From contig NZ_JAFCLN010000002.1 of assembly GCF_018129385.1 (NCBI RefSeq), positions 248,001-312,000 of the forward strand: DNA of 64,000 bases. Reading direction: 5' to 3'. This stretch comes from Bradyrhizobium lablabi. Lineage in GTDB: Bacteria; Pseudomonadota; Alphaproteobacteria; Rhizobiales; Xanthobacteraceae. The notes under the pieces are model-generated. The model was not told the origin of the DNA. It was given only the letters and a program-made list of their open reading frames with translations, and did not search any database. Both the position numbers and the translations under genes were made by a program. This document shows positions 48,140-55,944 of this stretch, piece after piece (position 1 is the first letter of the stretch; every line of letters begins with the position of its first letter).

Positions 48140-49258
48140 ATGTTTTTTTCTAGATTTTCCAAGATCTTGCTTGCTTCGGCGGCACTTTTTGCGCTGACGG
48201 CGAAGCCGGCTTCCGCGCAATATGCCAGCGATATCGAGCAGCGGATCATCAGCAGCGTCGTTCAGAACATCATCGAGAACGTTCGTGACCAGCTCCTGCG
48301 GCGCCGGATACCGCCGCCGGGCCGATTGCAGTTCAGCGGTGAAGAGGGGCAGTTCGATAACGGCGACCCGTTCGCAGCCAAGGGCATGGAAAATCCGTTC
48401 GGCGCGCTGGCCTATGCCAAGGCGCCCGCGATGGCCGCGCCGGTTTCGGCCTGGCTCTATGGCGCGAACCTCGTCGGCAACGCCGATCGCGCTACCACGT
48501 TCGGCACCGACATCCACACCCAGACGGTCACCGGTGCCTTCGACATCACGAAGATCGGCATCTTCACGGCGACTGACGCGCTGACGTTTATCGGCACCGG
48601 TTCGCACACCTGGTCGCAATCGTACAACAGGTTCAACGCACCCGCGCCCGACTTCACCGGATCGATCCCCTCGACCTCGGGCACCCTCTCATACCTGAAC
48701 GGCGGGTTCTCAGCCGACTTCACGGCCCTGTTGTCCTGGACAAGCAGTTCAGTGAAGAATGTCGCCCCGATCCTGGTTGTTGCCCCGCCGGACAGCAGCT
48801 CGATCGCCTACACCGGCAACGCGCAATACCGCTTCGAATTCCCCTACACGGTGTGGTTCGAACCGAGCGCCGGTGTGACTTATACCGAGCTCTATACGTC
48901 CAACTTCGGCACCAAGTTCGGCGACACCACCGAAGTGCACGGTGGCGGCCGCGTCGGCTTTGAAACGAAGTGGATGGGCTACACCATCCAGCCGACCCTT
49001 TCGGGGTTCGTCTACAAGATCGTCGACTCGAATTTCCCGGCGGTAGCTATTCCCGGCGCGCCGGCCTTCGCCGCCGTCACGTCGAATCTCGGCGGCCGCG
49101 CTTCGGGCAAGATCACCGTGATCTGGACCCCGAACTTCTCGTCCTATCTCGAAGCGCACGGCAGCGGTACCGCGGCGACCGACAGAGGGGTGGTGGTGCC
49201 GAACCCGCCGGCGGTTCAGACCTACGGCGTGCAGGGTGGCCTCCGCTACACCTGGTGA
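48140..49258 (+). CDS. Outer-membrane beta-barrel protein, autotransporter-like end
   Basis: A 372-residue outer-membrane protein. Signal MFFSRFSKILLASAALFALT ends ASAQY. A helical region (SDIEQRIISSVVQNIIENVRDQ) precedes about 270 residues of alternating strands, such as YRFEFPYTVWFEPSAGVTYTE. It ends GVQGGLRYTW with the aromatic last residue required for insertion. It lies next to the caspase cluster and could form its outer-membrane partner; that is context only. A GTG at 48113 is an alternative start. Confidence 0.75.
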   Translation: MFFSRFSKILLASAALFALTAKPASAQYASDIEQRIISSVVQNIIENVRDQLLRRRIPPPGRLQFSGEEGQFDNGDPFAAKGMENPFGALAYAKAPAMAAPVSAWLYGANLVGNADRATTFGTDIHTQTVTGAFDITKIGIFTATDALTFIGTGSHTWSQSYNRFNAPAPDFTGSIPSTSGTLSYLNGGFSADFTALLSWTSSSVKNVAPILVVAPPDSSSIAYTGNAQYRFEFPYTVWFEPSAGVTYTELYTSNFGTKFGDTTEVHGGGRVGFETKWMGYTIQPTLSGFVYKIVDSNFPAVAIPGAPAFAAVTSNLGGRASGKITVIWTPNFSSYLEAHGSGTAATDRGVVVPNPPAVQTYGVQGGLRYTW

Positions 49259-49280
49259 GCCTCTGAACCATCGACGTCAA

Positions 49281-49308
49281 AATGCCCGCCTTCCGGCGGG
49301 CATTTTCT
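49281..49308 (+). terminator. Rho-independent terminator
   Basis: AATGCCCGCC / GGCGGGCATT with a TTCC loop and a following TTCTTTTT. Ends the barrel gene at 49258. Confidence 0.88.
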
Positions 49309-49344
49309 TTTTAACGATCGAGCCTGCGTGGCGAGCGAAACGGC

Positions 49345-49476
49345 TTACTTCAGGAAGGCGAAGATTTCCTCGAACACCAGATAGCCGGCGACATAGGCAA
49401 TCACGCCAAGGCCTAGCAGCACGAACGCCAGCCAGACATAGAGCGGGGACGCTTCCCGCGGTTGCAGTTGCTTCAT
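49345..49476 (-). CDS. Small single-pass membrane protein (43 aa)
   Basis: MKQLQPREASPLYVWLAFVL starts a 43-residue protein with one hydrophobic helix (about 13-38) and the end FEEIFAFLK. GGGGGA lies just upstream of ATG 49476. It is convergent with the barrel gene. Unknown function. Confidence 0.6.
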   Translation of the reverse strand: MKQLQPREASPLYVWLAFVLLGLGVIAYVAGYLVFEEIFAFLK

Positions 49477-49669
49477 GCTTCCCCCTGACCCCGGCCGAAG
49501 CATCCAATCCGACGCCCCGATATGGCGGCAAGGGGAATGGTGTCGCAGACCGTCGCACGGCGATCGGAGCCGGGCGCGATTGCTGTGCATTCGCTGCGGG
49601 TGCTTGAGCCTGAACGCGCCTGTGGCACACTGTGCACGGGCAAGGGGATGATCCGTGGAGGAACGTCCG

Positions 49670-49927
49670 ATGTCAAAGAAGGGGATCACGGGCCACGACC
49701 AATGGGTCGTCACGGAAGCCCTGGCCACCGCGCTGGTCGCGCTCGAGCAGTTGCCCGAAAAACACCAGCCGCATGCGCATATGGACGATCTCAAGAAGCT
49801 GCTGGTCGCCGGCTGCCAGCCCGGCAGCGTGGTGCTGCATCTGGCCCAGGCCAAATGCCGGTTGTTTCCCGAGCGGGATCCGCTGACGATCTATGAGGAA
49901 TACGGTCTTGGGGACGGGCAGGGGTGA
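49670..49927 (+). CDS. Conserved small hypothetical protein
   Basis: An 85-residue soluble protein MSKKGITGHDQWVVTEALAT with a helical middle (LATALVALEQLPEKHQPHAH, DDLKKLLVAG) and end PLTIYEEYGLGDGQG. A strong SD GGAGG eight bases before ATG 49670 supports it. No known domain. Its size and shape would fit a regulator or anti-regulator, but this is not shown. Confidence 0.6.
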   Translation: MSKKGITGHDQWVVTEALATALVALEQLPEKHQPHAHMDDLKKLLVAGCQPGSVVLHLAQAKCRLFPERDPLTIYEEYGLGDGQG

Positions 49928-49958
49928 AGCGGGAGGAAGCTGGTCGCTCCGATCCGCT

Positions 49959-50120
49959 TCAGCTTTCCGCATCCACCCAATTGATCAAAGGCAGGTCGAT
50001 CCCGAAAACCATTTCGAGCGCAAAGCCGACGACCGCGCCGACAAGGACGAGCTCCAGCGCACCGAATGCCGCCAATACTGACAGGCCGAGCATTTTTCTG
50101 ATCCGGTTCGATAGTGCCAT
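49959..50120 (-). CDS. Small single-pass membrane protein (53 aa)
   Basis: Starts MALSNRIRKMLGLSVLAAFG. A long hydrophobic segment (residues 11-38) ends in VFGIDLPLINWVDAES. SD AGGGGA lies before the ATG. It runs convergent to the 49670-49927 gene. Nothing is known of its role. Confidence 0.6.
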   Translation of the reverse strand: MALSNRIRKMLGLSVLAAFGALELVLVGAVVGFALEMVFGIDLPLINWVDAES

Positions 50121-50675
50121 GAGCTTTCCCCTTTAACGAAGGGCGCAATAGCACAGCAGGAGCCGGCCGCGCGGCTTGGTTGGACTTAACCCTAATCGGG
50201 AACCTGGACGGACGAAGCGATTGCCATGGCGGACGTCAGAGGGCCGGCCTTATCGCGCCGCAGCGCAACCATCGCATTAAACGAGTCCTCTATATTCCGG
50301 TTTTTACTACAATTTAGAGCATTGCTGGTTTGATGGATGGGCCGCACCGCCGCGCGGCCGAACAGCCGGGCGCCGCCTTTATCCACCTACCCCAGAGCGT
50401 GAGCGCTCGGCTGTTTGCCTGGGGAACGCGACGCGCTGCCACGCAGGCCCGATACAGCTCAATCGATGCAGCGCTCGCGATGGCGCGAAACGTGCCGGCG
50501 ATGGTCGATGGAAATTGACCTGCGCGAGAAGCAGGATTGCGCTACCTTTCTCATCCTAAAGTGATATATAGTACGTATTGCAACTTATGCCTTTACAGGT
50601 CTTTAGGTCCTGGATGGCACGTTCCTGCCGCGGCCCGCGCCGAGCGCCTGGGCATCGGAGCAGGAAGTGCATTGC
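50121..50675. other. Gene-free stretch before the Flp pilin
   Basis: In 555 bases there are only short open frames without SD support. 50280-50330 and 50555-50600 are AT-rich. The latter (AGTGATATATAGTACG) lies about 105 bases before the pilin ATG and is a reasonable promoter. Confidence 0.4.
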
Positions 50676-50840
50676 ATGAAGCGTTTTCTTCTGAAGTTCT
50701 GGCGGGACGAATCCGGCGCCACGGCCATCGAATATTGTCTGATCGCCGTAGGCATCGCACTTGCGATCATCGTCATCGTGAGCGGTCTGGGCTCGACCCT
50801 CGCCGACAAGCTCACGTCCCTCAATTCATCCCTGAAGTAG
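50676..50840 (+). CDS. Flp/Fap-type pilin
   Basis: A 54-residue pilin starting MKRFLLKFWRDESGATAIEY. The type IVb processing site G-A-T-A-I-E-Y is clear: the TadV-type prepilin peptidase would cut after Gly14, and Glu19-Tyr20 are the conserved assembly residues. A hydrophobic helix follows, with the end TLADKLTSLNSSLK. No cpa/tad genes are near, so it is an orphan subunit, assembled by a tad system elsewhere if at all. Confidence 0.88.
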   Translation: MKRFLLKFWRDESGATAIEYCLIAVGIALAIIVIVSGLGSTLADKLTSLNSSLK

Positions 50841-51044
50841 GCAAGCAAACTCCATACAATCGCTGGGTCGCCCGCTGGTTTCTCAGGCCGGCGGGCACGT
50901 CTTGCGCTCGTTCCTGGATGCAGCAGCGCCGGCTTACACAGCGCATGAACGCGGCAGAGAGCATTCGGCGGCAACCAGTTCTCAACCAGGTTCGTTTATT
51001 CTTTTGCCCATGGCGACTCGGGCCCACCAAAGGAGGGACTGGGA

Positions 51045-51209
51045 ATGACAGCGCGCAAACGTCGATCGGACCTGCTTGAGGTCTGGCTTGAGATGTTCGA
51101 GAAAATCGAGGGGCCCCGGCGGCGGCGGGTCGTGGAATTGCGGCGCCGTCGCAGCAATCCTGTTCGCCGCTTTCAGAACAGCCTGTCGCTGGCGCGCTCC
51201 CGGCGCTAG
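51045..51209 (+). CDS. Small Arg-rich protein (54 aa)
   Basis: Starts MTARKRRSDLLEVWLEMFEK, then RRRRVVELRRRRSNPVRRF. It is preceded by AGGAGG at optimal spacing, the main reason to list it. Highly basic, with a short amphipathic helix in front. No known family. Confidence 0.4.
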   Translation: MTARKRRSDLLEVWLEMFEKIEGPRRRRVVELRRRRSNPVRRFQNSLSLARSRR

Positions 51210-51375
51210 GGCCGCATTTCCGCGCTCGCAGCGCATCCATCTGAAGGGCCAGCCGTCGCCGGCGCGAATGACGGGTGCGCAATCCATCCGTAGCGCGGCC
51301 TTGTTCCGCGTCGCCGTGATCCGATCTATTCTAGGGCCGGACGACGGTTGGGGGGAGAAGCTCGGAGCAAGGCAA

Positions 51376-51630
51376 ATGAGAACTTTTCTGATCGCGGCTG
51401 TATTCGTTATTGTCGCCGGCGCTGGCCCGGCCAATGCTACAGGTGGATGCGGCGCCGGCTGCTATAGAACCTCGATGGGTGCGTGCGTCGTAGAGGGCTG
51501 GGGCACCGGGCGCGCCCGATTTTCGAATGAATGCCCCGTCACGTCTCGTGCCCGCCCACCGTGCGGTGCCGGGTTCATCTGGCGACCCAATTTTGGGGCT
51601 TGCTTCCAGACCAACAAGGATTGGTACTGA
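51376..51630 (+). CDS. Small exported Cys-rich protein
   Basis: An 84-residue exported protein: signal MRTFLIAAVFVIVAGAGPANA, mature part GGCGAGCYRTSMGACVVEGW followed by NECPV, PPCGAGF and GACFQTN, with seven Cys in all. The two GxC/GACF halves look like an internal duplication. AAGG precedes ATG 51376. Function unknown; I recall similar proteins in Bradyrhizobium. Confidence 0.68.
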   Translation: MRTFLIAAVFVIVAGAGPANATGGCGAGCYRTSMGACVVEGWGTGRARFSNECPVTSRARPPCGAGFIWRPNFGACFQTNKDWY

Positions 51631-52520
51631 ATCACGGGCGGCATGGGCTCGTGCAGGTGGGCCGCTTCAAGGGATGCACAAAGCGCCCCTGATCGCGTGC
51701 GGGTGCGCCGGTGCGCACGGCCGAGTTGCTAATTCCCGATACAGGTTTAGCCGCACGGGTTATAGCGAGGCCCCGGCCTTCAGGCGCAGGCTGGCCCCGT
51801 GCCGGTGAAGCAATCCCCGTGGATCGGCACGGCGAACGGAAGCCTGATCCGCAACCAGCCCCGCGGGTCGGGCTTCTGCATTTCGCGTCGGAGCCGGGCT
51901 CACTCGTACTCCCTCATCGAAGATGAGCCGTGTGAGGCCAAGCGGGAGCGGCCTGCGATCTGTTGAGTGTCATTCCAACCCTGCCGTTGGCCACGCAGGC
52001 CATCATCCAAAAGATGCGGAGAACTAGTCCCGAAGAATGCAAATCCCGGCAGGAAAAAACCGGATTGCGCGCAGCCAATGATCCGCCGGCGATGGTGATG
52101 CGTCCCGGCATGTAGTGAGGAAACCCGGCCCGCACCAATTCCCCAGCCCTGCGGGTCGGGTTTTTCCAAGGCTTGCTCAGTTCCAAAAAAATACGCCGCC
52201 GGGCTCGAAATGTACCGTCCCGGCGGCGCCCTGTCTCAAACTGGGCCCTGCAATCCCCAGTCACTGACGATTAGCAACGCCTGTGCCATCAGGATGCGAT
52301 GGCAGGGCGGTCTTTACGCCTCAACCAGTTTAGCGACCACAGCATCAATTGATTGACCGCGACTGTCGCGACCCACGCCAGGCCGGTTGCCGTGGCCCGG
52401 CCAGCAATTGTCCTGCCCCCATTGCCAATGAATGTTGGACCCTATGATCGCGCCAGATTGACACAGCGTTCGAAAGCCTCGGGGATGCTGGAATGTGGTC
52501 TCTCATCCATGGAGGCAGAA
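51631..52520. other. Gene-free stretch with structured RNA candidates
   Basis: About 890 bases with no supported coding frame. It holds a hairpin at 51839-51876 (GAAGCCTGATCCGC paired with GCGGGTCGGGCTTC) and the first copy of the 145-nt repeat unit (52021-52165). The last 200 bases lead into the secreted-protein gene at 52521. Confidence 0.45.
52021..52165 (+). ncRNA. Candidate small RNA, copy A, with terminator
   Basis: The first 60 bases (GAACTAGTCCCGAAGAATGC ...) match 55431-55490 at 51 of 60 positions with no gaps. Both copies end about 145 bases later in a strong hairpin plus T-run. Here the terminator pairs AACCCGGCCCGC with GCGGGTCGGGTT and continues TTT. No coding frame is shared. 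Confidence 0.5.
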
Positions 52521-52994
52521 ATGCATTTTGTTCGTTTCGCACAATTCGCGATTGTTGCCGTTACGTCGCTTTTCATTGGCAGCAGTGCTCAAGCAGTCGC
52601 CGTAATGTACGGTACTTATTATGACGAGTCAGTCACACCAAGTTGCATGAGCGGCGGTGCTGCTTGCACAGTGGCGTTCTCGCAACTTCCGCCAAACAAG
52701 CTGCTACTGGTAACGCACGTTGCTTGCTTCGCCCAAACAACGTCCCCTATTGTCTTTGCCACATTGGGAATCTTTACGGCACCGACATCCGGCACCCTGC
52801 AGCGCGACTATCCGCTCCAGCTTCCGCAGCCGGTGCAAGCGGGCAGCGTCTACTATACACAGATCAGTCATCCAGTTAACTTTCTCATTGGGCAATCAAG
52901 ATATCCGCACGTCGCAATAGCTGCGGCGGCCACTACCAACGCCTGGGCCATAAAGTGCACCATCTCTGGCACCCTGATCAATCCGATCCCGTAG
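52521..52994 (+). CDS. Exported hypothetical protein (paralogue A)
   Basis: A 157-residue exported protein: signal MHFVRFAQFAIVAVTSLFIG ending AQAVA. GGAGG at ideal spacing fixes ATG 52521. The mature part has Cys in TPSCMSG, AACTVAF, HVACFAQ and IKCTISG, and begins YGTYYDESVTPSC. A homologue at 53321-53812 shares the order C, then L-P-P-N-K, then C, then C-x-I-S-G-T-L near the end. The pair is an old tandem duplication. Function unknown; the fold looks all-beta. Confidence 0.7.
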   Translation: MHFVRFAQFAIVAVTSLFIGSSAQAVAVMYGTYYDESVTPSCMSGGAACTVAFSQLPPNKLLLVTHVACFAQTTSPIVFATLGIFTAPTSGTLQRDYPLQLPQPVQAGSVYYTQISHPVNFLIGQSRYPHVAIAAAATTNAWAIKCTISGTLINPIP

Positions 52995-53320
52995 GTTGGA
53001 AGAACAAAGGTCACTCAGTTGGTGTGGGCGTCCGGCTCACACCGGCGGGTCTTCAAAGCGCCGAAAAGGCCCTTACCGACGGCAACGCCGCCCGGGAGAG
53101 CGATGATGCCTGATGGTCCGTAACATCAGCCGCCTTATTCTCACTTCATCGCGCCACGTCGAGGGAGTTACAGATTTCGGGGGCTCCCAAATGCCGGCGA
53201 CACGCTCGCGCGGGTTTTGCCGGTGCCGATTGCGAATGTCCCGGCGAGAATTGCGTTTGGATTGACGCAATCTAAAAATCCAAGTCGAATGCGGCCTCAT
53301 TTATTTATTTGGAGGTCGAA
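52995..53320. other. Gene-free spacer between the two exported paralogues
   Basis: No supported gene or hairpin in 326 bases. The last 40 bases are AT-rich and contain the SD TTGGAGG for the next gene. Confidence 0.4.
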
Positions 53321-53812
53321 ATGTCTTTAGCTCGTTTTCTGCAAGTCGCTATGGGTGGCGCTGTTCTGGCTGTCATTGGGATTCCGGCCTTGGCGGAACA
53401 GGCTTCCTTCGGAGCCCATTATGAGGAACGCAACCAAGCTACCTGTAGTGGCAGCTGTTGGGTCTATTTTTCGCCAATCCCGGCAAACAAGGTCTTCATT
53501 GCAAGAAGAATCATATGCCGGATGTCTTCGGCTTCACCGATTATCGGTCACAGTTTTGCAGTTCTTCAAGGCGTGGAAACGGGTTACTTGAGAAGTTCGC
53601 CCTTGTTCTACCCGACACAGGGCGTGAATATCGGTGGGAGCACCTTGTATTATTCATCCACAAACGAGACCAGATTCGCGGTTGGCGCTACACGCCTTAT
53701 GCGAGTTGATTTCACCACTGTGAATACTGCATTTTCGGTCATTGATTGCCACATCTCGGGAACGCTCTATCCGTACCCTGGAGCCGGCCCGACCGCTGAG
53801 GAGCTTAATTGA
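53321..53812 (+). CDS. Exported hypothetical protein (paralogue B)
   Basis: A 163-residue exported protein: signal MSLARFLQVAMGGAVLAVIG ending ALAEQ. It begins FGAHYEERNQATCSGSCWVY and keeps IPANKVFIARRIICRMSS and IDCHISGTLYPYPG, which align with paralogue A. A GGAGG SD supports ATG 53321. Base composition is lower in GC than in core genes, consistent with an accessory region. Function unknown. Confidence 0.7.
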   Translation: MSLARFLQVAMGGAVLAVIGIPALAEQASFGAHYEERNQATCSGSCWVYFSPIPANKVFIARRIICRMSSASPIIGHSFAVLQGVETGYLRSSPLFYPTQGVNIGGSTLYYSSTNETRFAVGATRLMRVDFTTVNTAFSVIDCHISGTLYPYPGAGPTAEELN

Positions 53813-54059
53813 TCGGCTCCCTTCTTCCCTCGTGGGAGAAGAGTGATTTCGATTCAGTTGAACAACAGGCCGTCCCAATGGGCGGCCTCACGGACTACTG
53901 CGGCCCCGCGTCACGGCGCCATGCCTTCGAAGGCGCCGAGCGCGAAGGGCAGCACCAGCAGCAGTGCGATCAACGCGGCCAAGAGAAGACTTCCATCCGC
54001 CGTCGCAATCGATTTGCCAACACGGGCCAGCGCGGCGGTGCAGGACCAAGCGATTGATT

Positions 54060-54082
54060 TGGTAGGCGGGGAGGGACTCGAA
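54060..54082 (-). tRNA. 3' fragment of a tRNA (no 5' half)
   Basis: On the minus strand TTCGAGTCCCTCCCCGCC then TACCA looks like a T-loop, T-stem 3' strand, acceptor 3' strand and CCA. The matching T-stem 5' strand and the rest of the tRNA are missing, so it is a fragment, as left by an integrated element. The isotype cannot be told. Confidence 0.45.
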
Positions 54083-54109
54083 CCAACGATCCCGTAATTC
54101 AACAGCAAG

Positions 54110-54475
54110 TCACCTTCGCACGGCGTCGAGGAAGCGCTGACGCCAGCGTGCTTCGAAGCTGTCGGAATTGTCTGGCATAAGCGCCTGTGCATCCAGAAAA
54201 TTCTCGGAGCTTGCTGGAGGTGGGCTTGCTTTCCGCTCGGCGTCCGCTTGCTCAGTTTGAGCCCTTGGCCAATGCAACAATGCTTTCGACAGCATCGGCT
54301 TGCCTTCGTACCAGCATTTTCGACCGTCGATGATCCGATAGGACCAATAGGACCGCGCATCGGCCGGCCGCTCGGTGCTGCATTGCCTTGCTTGGGCGGT
54401 CGCTGCGGAGGAGAAGGCGACCGCCGAAACTCCAGTAATGCAGGATGCGAGGAGCAACAGCTGGAATCGTTTCAT
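54110..54475 (-). CDS. Exported hypothetical protein
   Basis: A 121-residue exported protein: signal MKRFQLLLLASCITGVSAVA ending ATAQA. The mature part starts RQCSTERPADARSYWSYRII and continues DGRKCWYEGKPMLSKALLHW, two Cys likely joined. The rest is a low-complexity tail ending RWRQRFLDAVRR. I recall similar short proteins in Bradyrhizobium. Function unknown. ATG 54475 starts the signal peptide. Confidence 0.68.
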   Translation of the reverse strand: MKRFQLLLLASCITGVSAVAFSSAATAQARQCSTERPADARSYWSYRIIDGRKCWYEGKPMLSKALLHWPRAQTEQADAERKASPPPASSENFLDAQALMPDNSDSFEARWRQRFLDAVRR

Positions 54476-54746
54476 AGAACACCTGCGCAAAGGACCAAAG
54501 GAATGTCTTTTCAGCAGCTTAGGTGGAAAAATGAGCCGCAATTTAGGCAGTTTTCCACAGGCTATGCACAGGCGCATGGGCCCAAATTCAACACCAAGTG
54601 CGATCGGATGACAGGTCGGAAGTCCGGCCGCGGGAGCGCGCCCTCATGCGGCTGGTGAGCGGTGAGGCGAGCATGTCGTGCCATTGAGAGCGTAGCCGCC
54701 CAGGATGCGGCGGCTGCGGGCAAGACCAATCAAGTCAAACACCATA

Positions 54747-54833
54747 TCAACCGAAGAGCAGCCAGAGCACGACGGCAACCGTGCCGGCAATCCATGCTCC
54801 AGCAACGAATATCTGCCCCTTGTCGGTTGGCAT
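54747..54833 (-). CDS. Tiny membrane protein (28 aa)
   Basis: MPTDKGQIFVAGAWIAGTVA begins a single hydrophobic helix ending LWLLFG. Its ATG shares one base with the stop of the upstream 38-residue gene (TGATG), so the two are translationally coupled. Such KdpF- or CydX-sized peptides often stabilise larger membrane complexes; no partner is in view. Confidence 0.5.
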   Translation of the reverse strand: MPTDKGQIFVAGAWIAGTVAVVLWLLFG

Positions 54834-54949
54834 CAGTCAGGATTTGACTTTGACACGTAGTACAACACGTCGTGCCGGCGACCGATCAGCCGAAATAGCA
54901 TGTTGATGCACCGGACCAAGAAATAGACTGAGAGGATCTCGAAGATCAT
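54833..54949 (-). CDS. Tiny membrane protein (38 aa)
   Basis: MIFEILSVYFLVRCINMLFR starts a 38-residue protein with a hydrophobic first half and the polar end RRHDVLYYVSKSNPD. GGAG lies eight bases upstream of ATG 54949. The stop overlaps the start of the following 28-residue frame. Unknown function. Confidence 0.5.
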   Translation of the reverse strand: MIFEILSVYFLVRCINMLFRLIGRRHDVLYYVSKSNPD

Positions 54950-55430
54950 TTTAGAATCTCCGGTTCGAAAACAGCTGTTCTGAAACGCTCCGAATTTAGG
55001 CTGCCCAGGCGCGCCTGTGTGGCCACAAATGCGCAATGCGATGCAGAATGAAAAAATGAGTTGCTGAGCAGCCACAGCATCGAGAGATTGCGTTTTCAAA
55101 AGCAGGCAACGGCATGGTGCCTTCAGGCGAACAGATTGGCTCCGTCCGCCGCCGTCCTGACGAACGTGCCGCTCTCATGCTCGCGACGAACCGCATCCGA
55201 TCGCCAGCTTCATGTCGGCTGATTTTTGGAGCGTCGCCGCGCCAATTGGCGCATGTTCCAGGCCTCAGCGAGCGGCCCGGCGAGGGGCTTTGGGGAAGCT
55301 TTTTCCCGCCGGGCCCGGTCACGCCCGCGGTGTCACCTCAACGGACGCAACCGAGGCTCAACTGCACCCTTCTGGCAGAGTTGCTATTTTTTCCCGAAGG
55401 TTCTGCTGCAACAGCAGACCTGCAAGGGAA
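54950..55430. other. Gene-free stretch
   Basis: Short overlapping frames on both strands lack SD sequences and credible composition. I see no hairpin or repeat here before the second RNA candidate at 55431. Confidence 0.4.
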
Positions 55431-55573
55431 GAACTAGTCCCGATGAACGCCGATGCTGGCAGGAAAAAGCCGAATTGCGCGCAGCTAATGGTCAGGTCGG
55501 AAACTTCCCTTCCGGCGTTCGAGAGAGCAGCCCGACCCGTTTCCTTCCCCAAGCCCAGCGGGTCGGGCTTTTT
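55431..55573 (+). ncRNA. Candidate small RNA, copy B, with terminator
   Basis: Second copy of the unit at 52021-52165, starting GAACTAGTCCCGATGAACGC and sharing AATTGCGCGCAGC. The end is AGCCCGACCCG paired with CGGGTCGGGCT then TTTT. Compared with copy A the stem has compensatory changes (A-U to G-C and G-U to A-U), supporting a conserved RNA structure. Confidence 0.5.
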
Positions 55574-55734
55574 CGTTTCTTACCGTCGCCGTTGCAGTCG
55601 AGTGGCGATCAGCAACCGCGCCGATCGCGATCAGGGTTACGACCAAACCCATATCGTCAGGCGTCCAACCGTTCATGAATTCTCCCCATCATGCGAGCCG
55701 TGTTTTGAAGGCCCGCGAAGCGGGGAAATCCGAA

Positions 55735-55780
55735 TGGTGAGCGCGGAGGGACTCGAACCCTCGACCCCATGATTAAAAGT
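55735..55780 (-). tRNA. 3' fragment of tRNA-Lys(UUU), likely attL of the integrated element
   Basis: On the minus strand GACTTTTAATCATGGGG, then GAGGGTTCGAGTCCCTC (intact T arm), CGCGCTC acceptor strand and ACCA. The anticodon loop CTTTTAA specifies Lys. The 5' half beyond the anticodon stem is replaced by unrelated sequence. The integrase gene begins 165 bases to the right. The geometry fits a left end, with the repaired whole tRNA at the unseen right end. Confidence 0.8.
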
Positions 55781-55944
55781 CGTCTCCTGTCATTATGACG
55801 ATCAGGGCAGGGAGGCGCAAGTTGTATTAAAAACCTTCATATTTTCAACTATTTGGGTTATATTTTCGGGGCAGGCTGGGGCAGCCCTGTTCACGATAGG
55901 ACAGCCTCGATTGCTATCCTGAAACCTATCCTGAGGGGCCCCCC

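Noticed and set aside
50192..50386. 64-codon minus-strand frame ending SAMAIASSVQVPD
   Set aside because: No SD at the first start, no domain and poor composition.
53926..54058. A hydrophobic minus-strand frame ending LLLVLPFALGAFEGMAP
   Set aside because: It has no start codon after the tRNA fragment and no SD; it may be a truncated gene but cannot be supported.
55485..55676. 63-codon minus-strand frame beginning MNGWTPDDMGLVV
   Set aside because: It overlaps RNA candidate B in antisense, and only its first 22 residues look protein-like.
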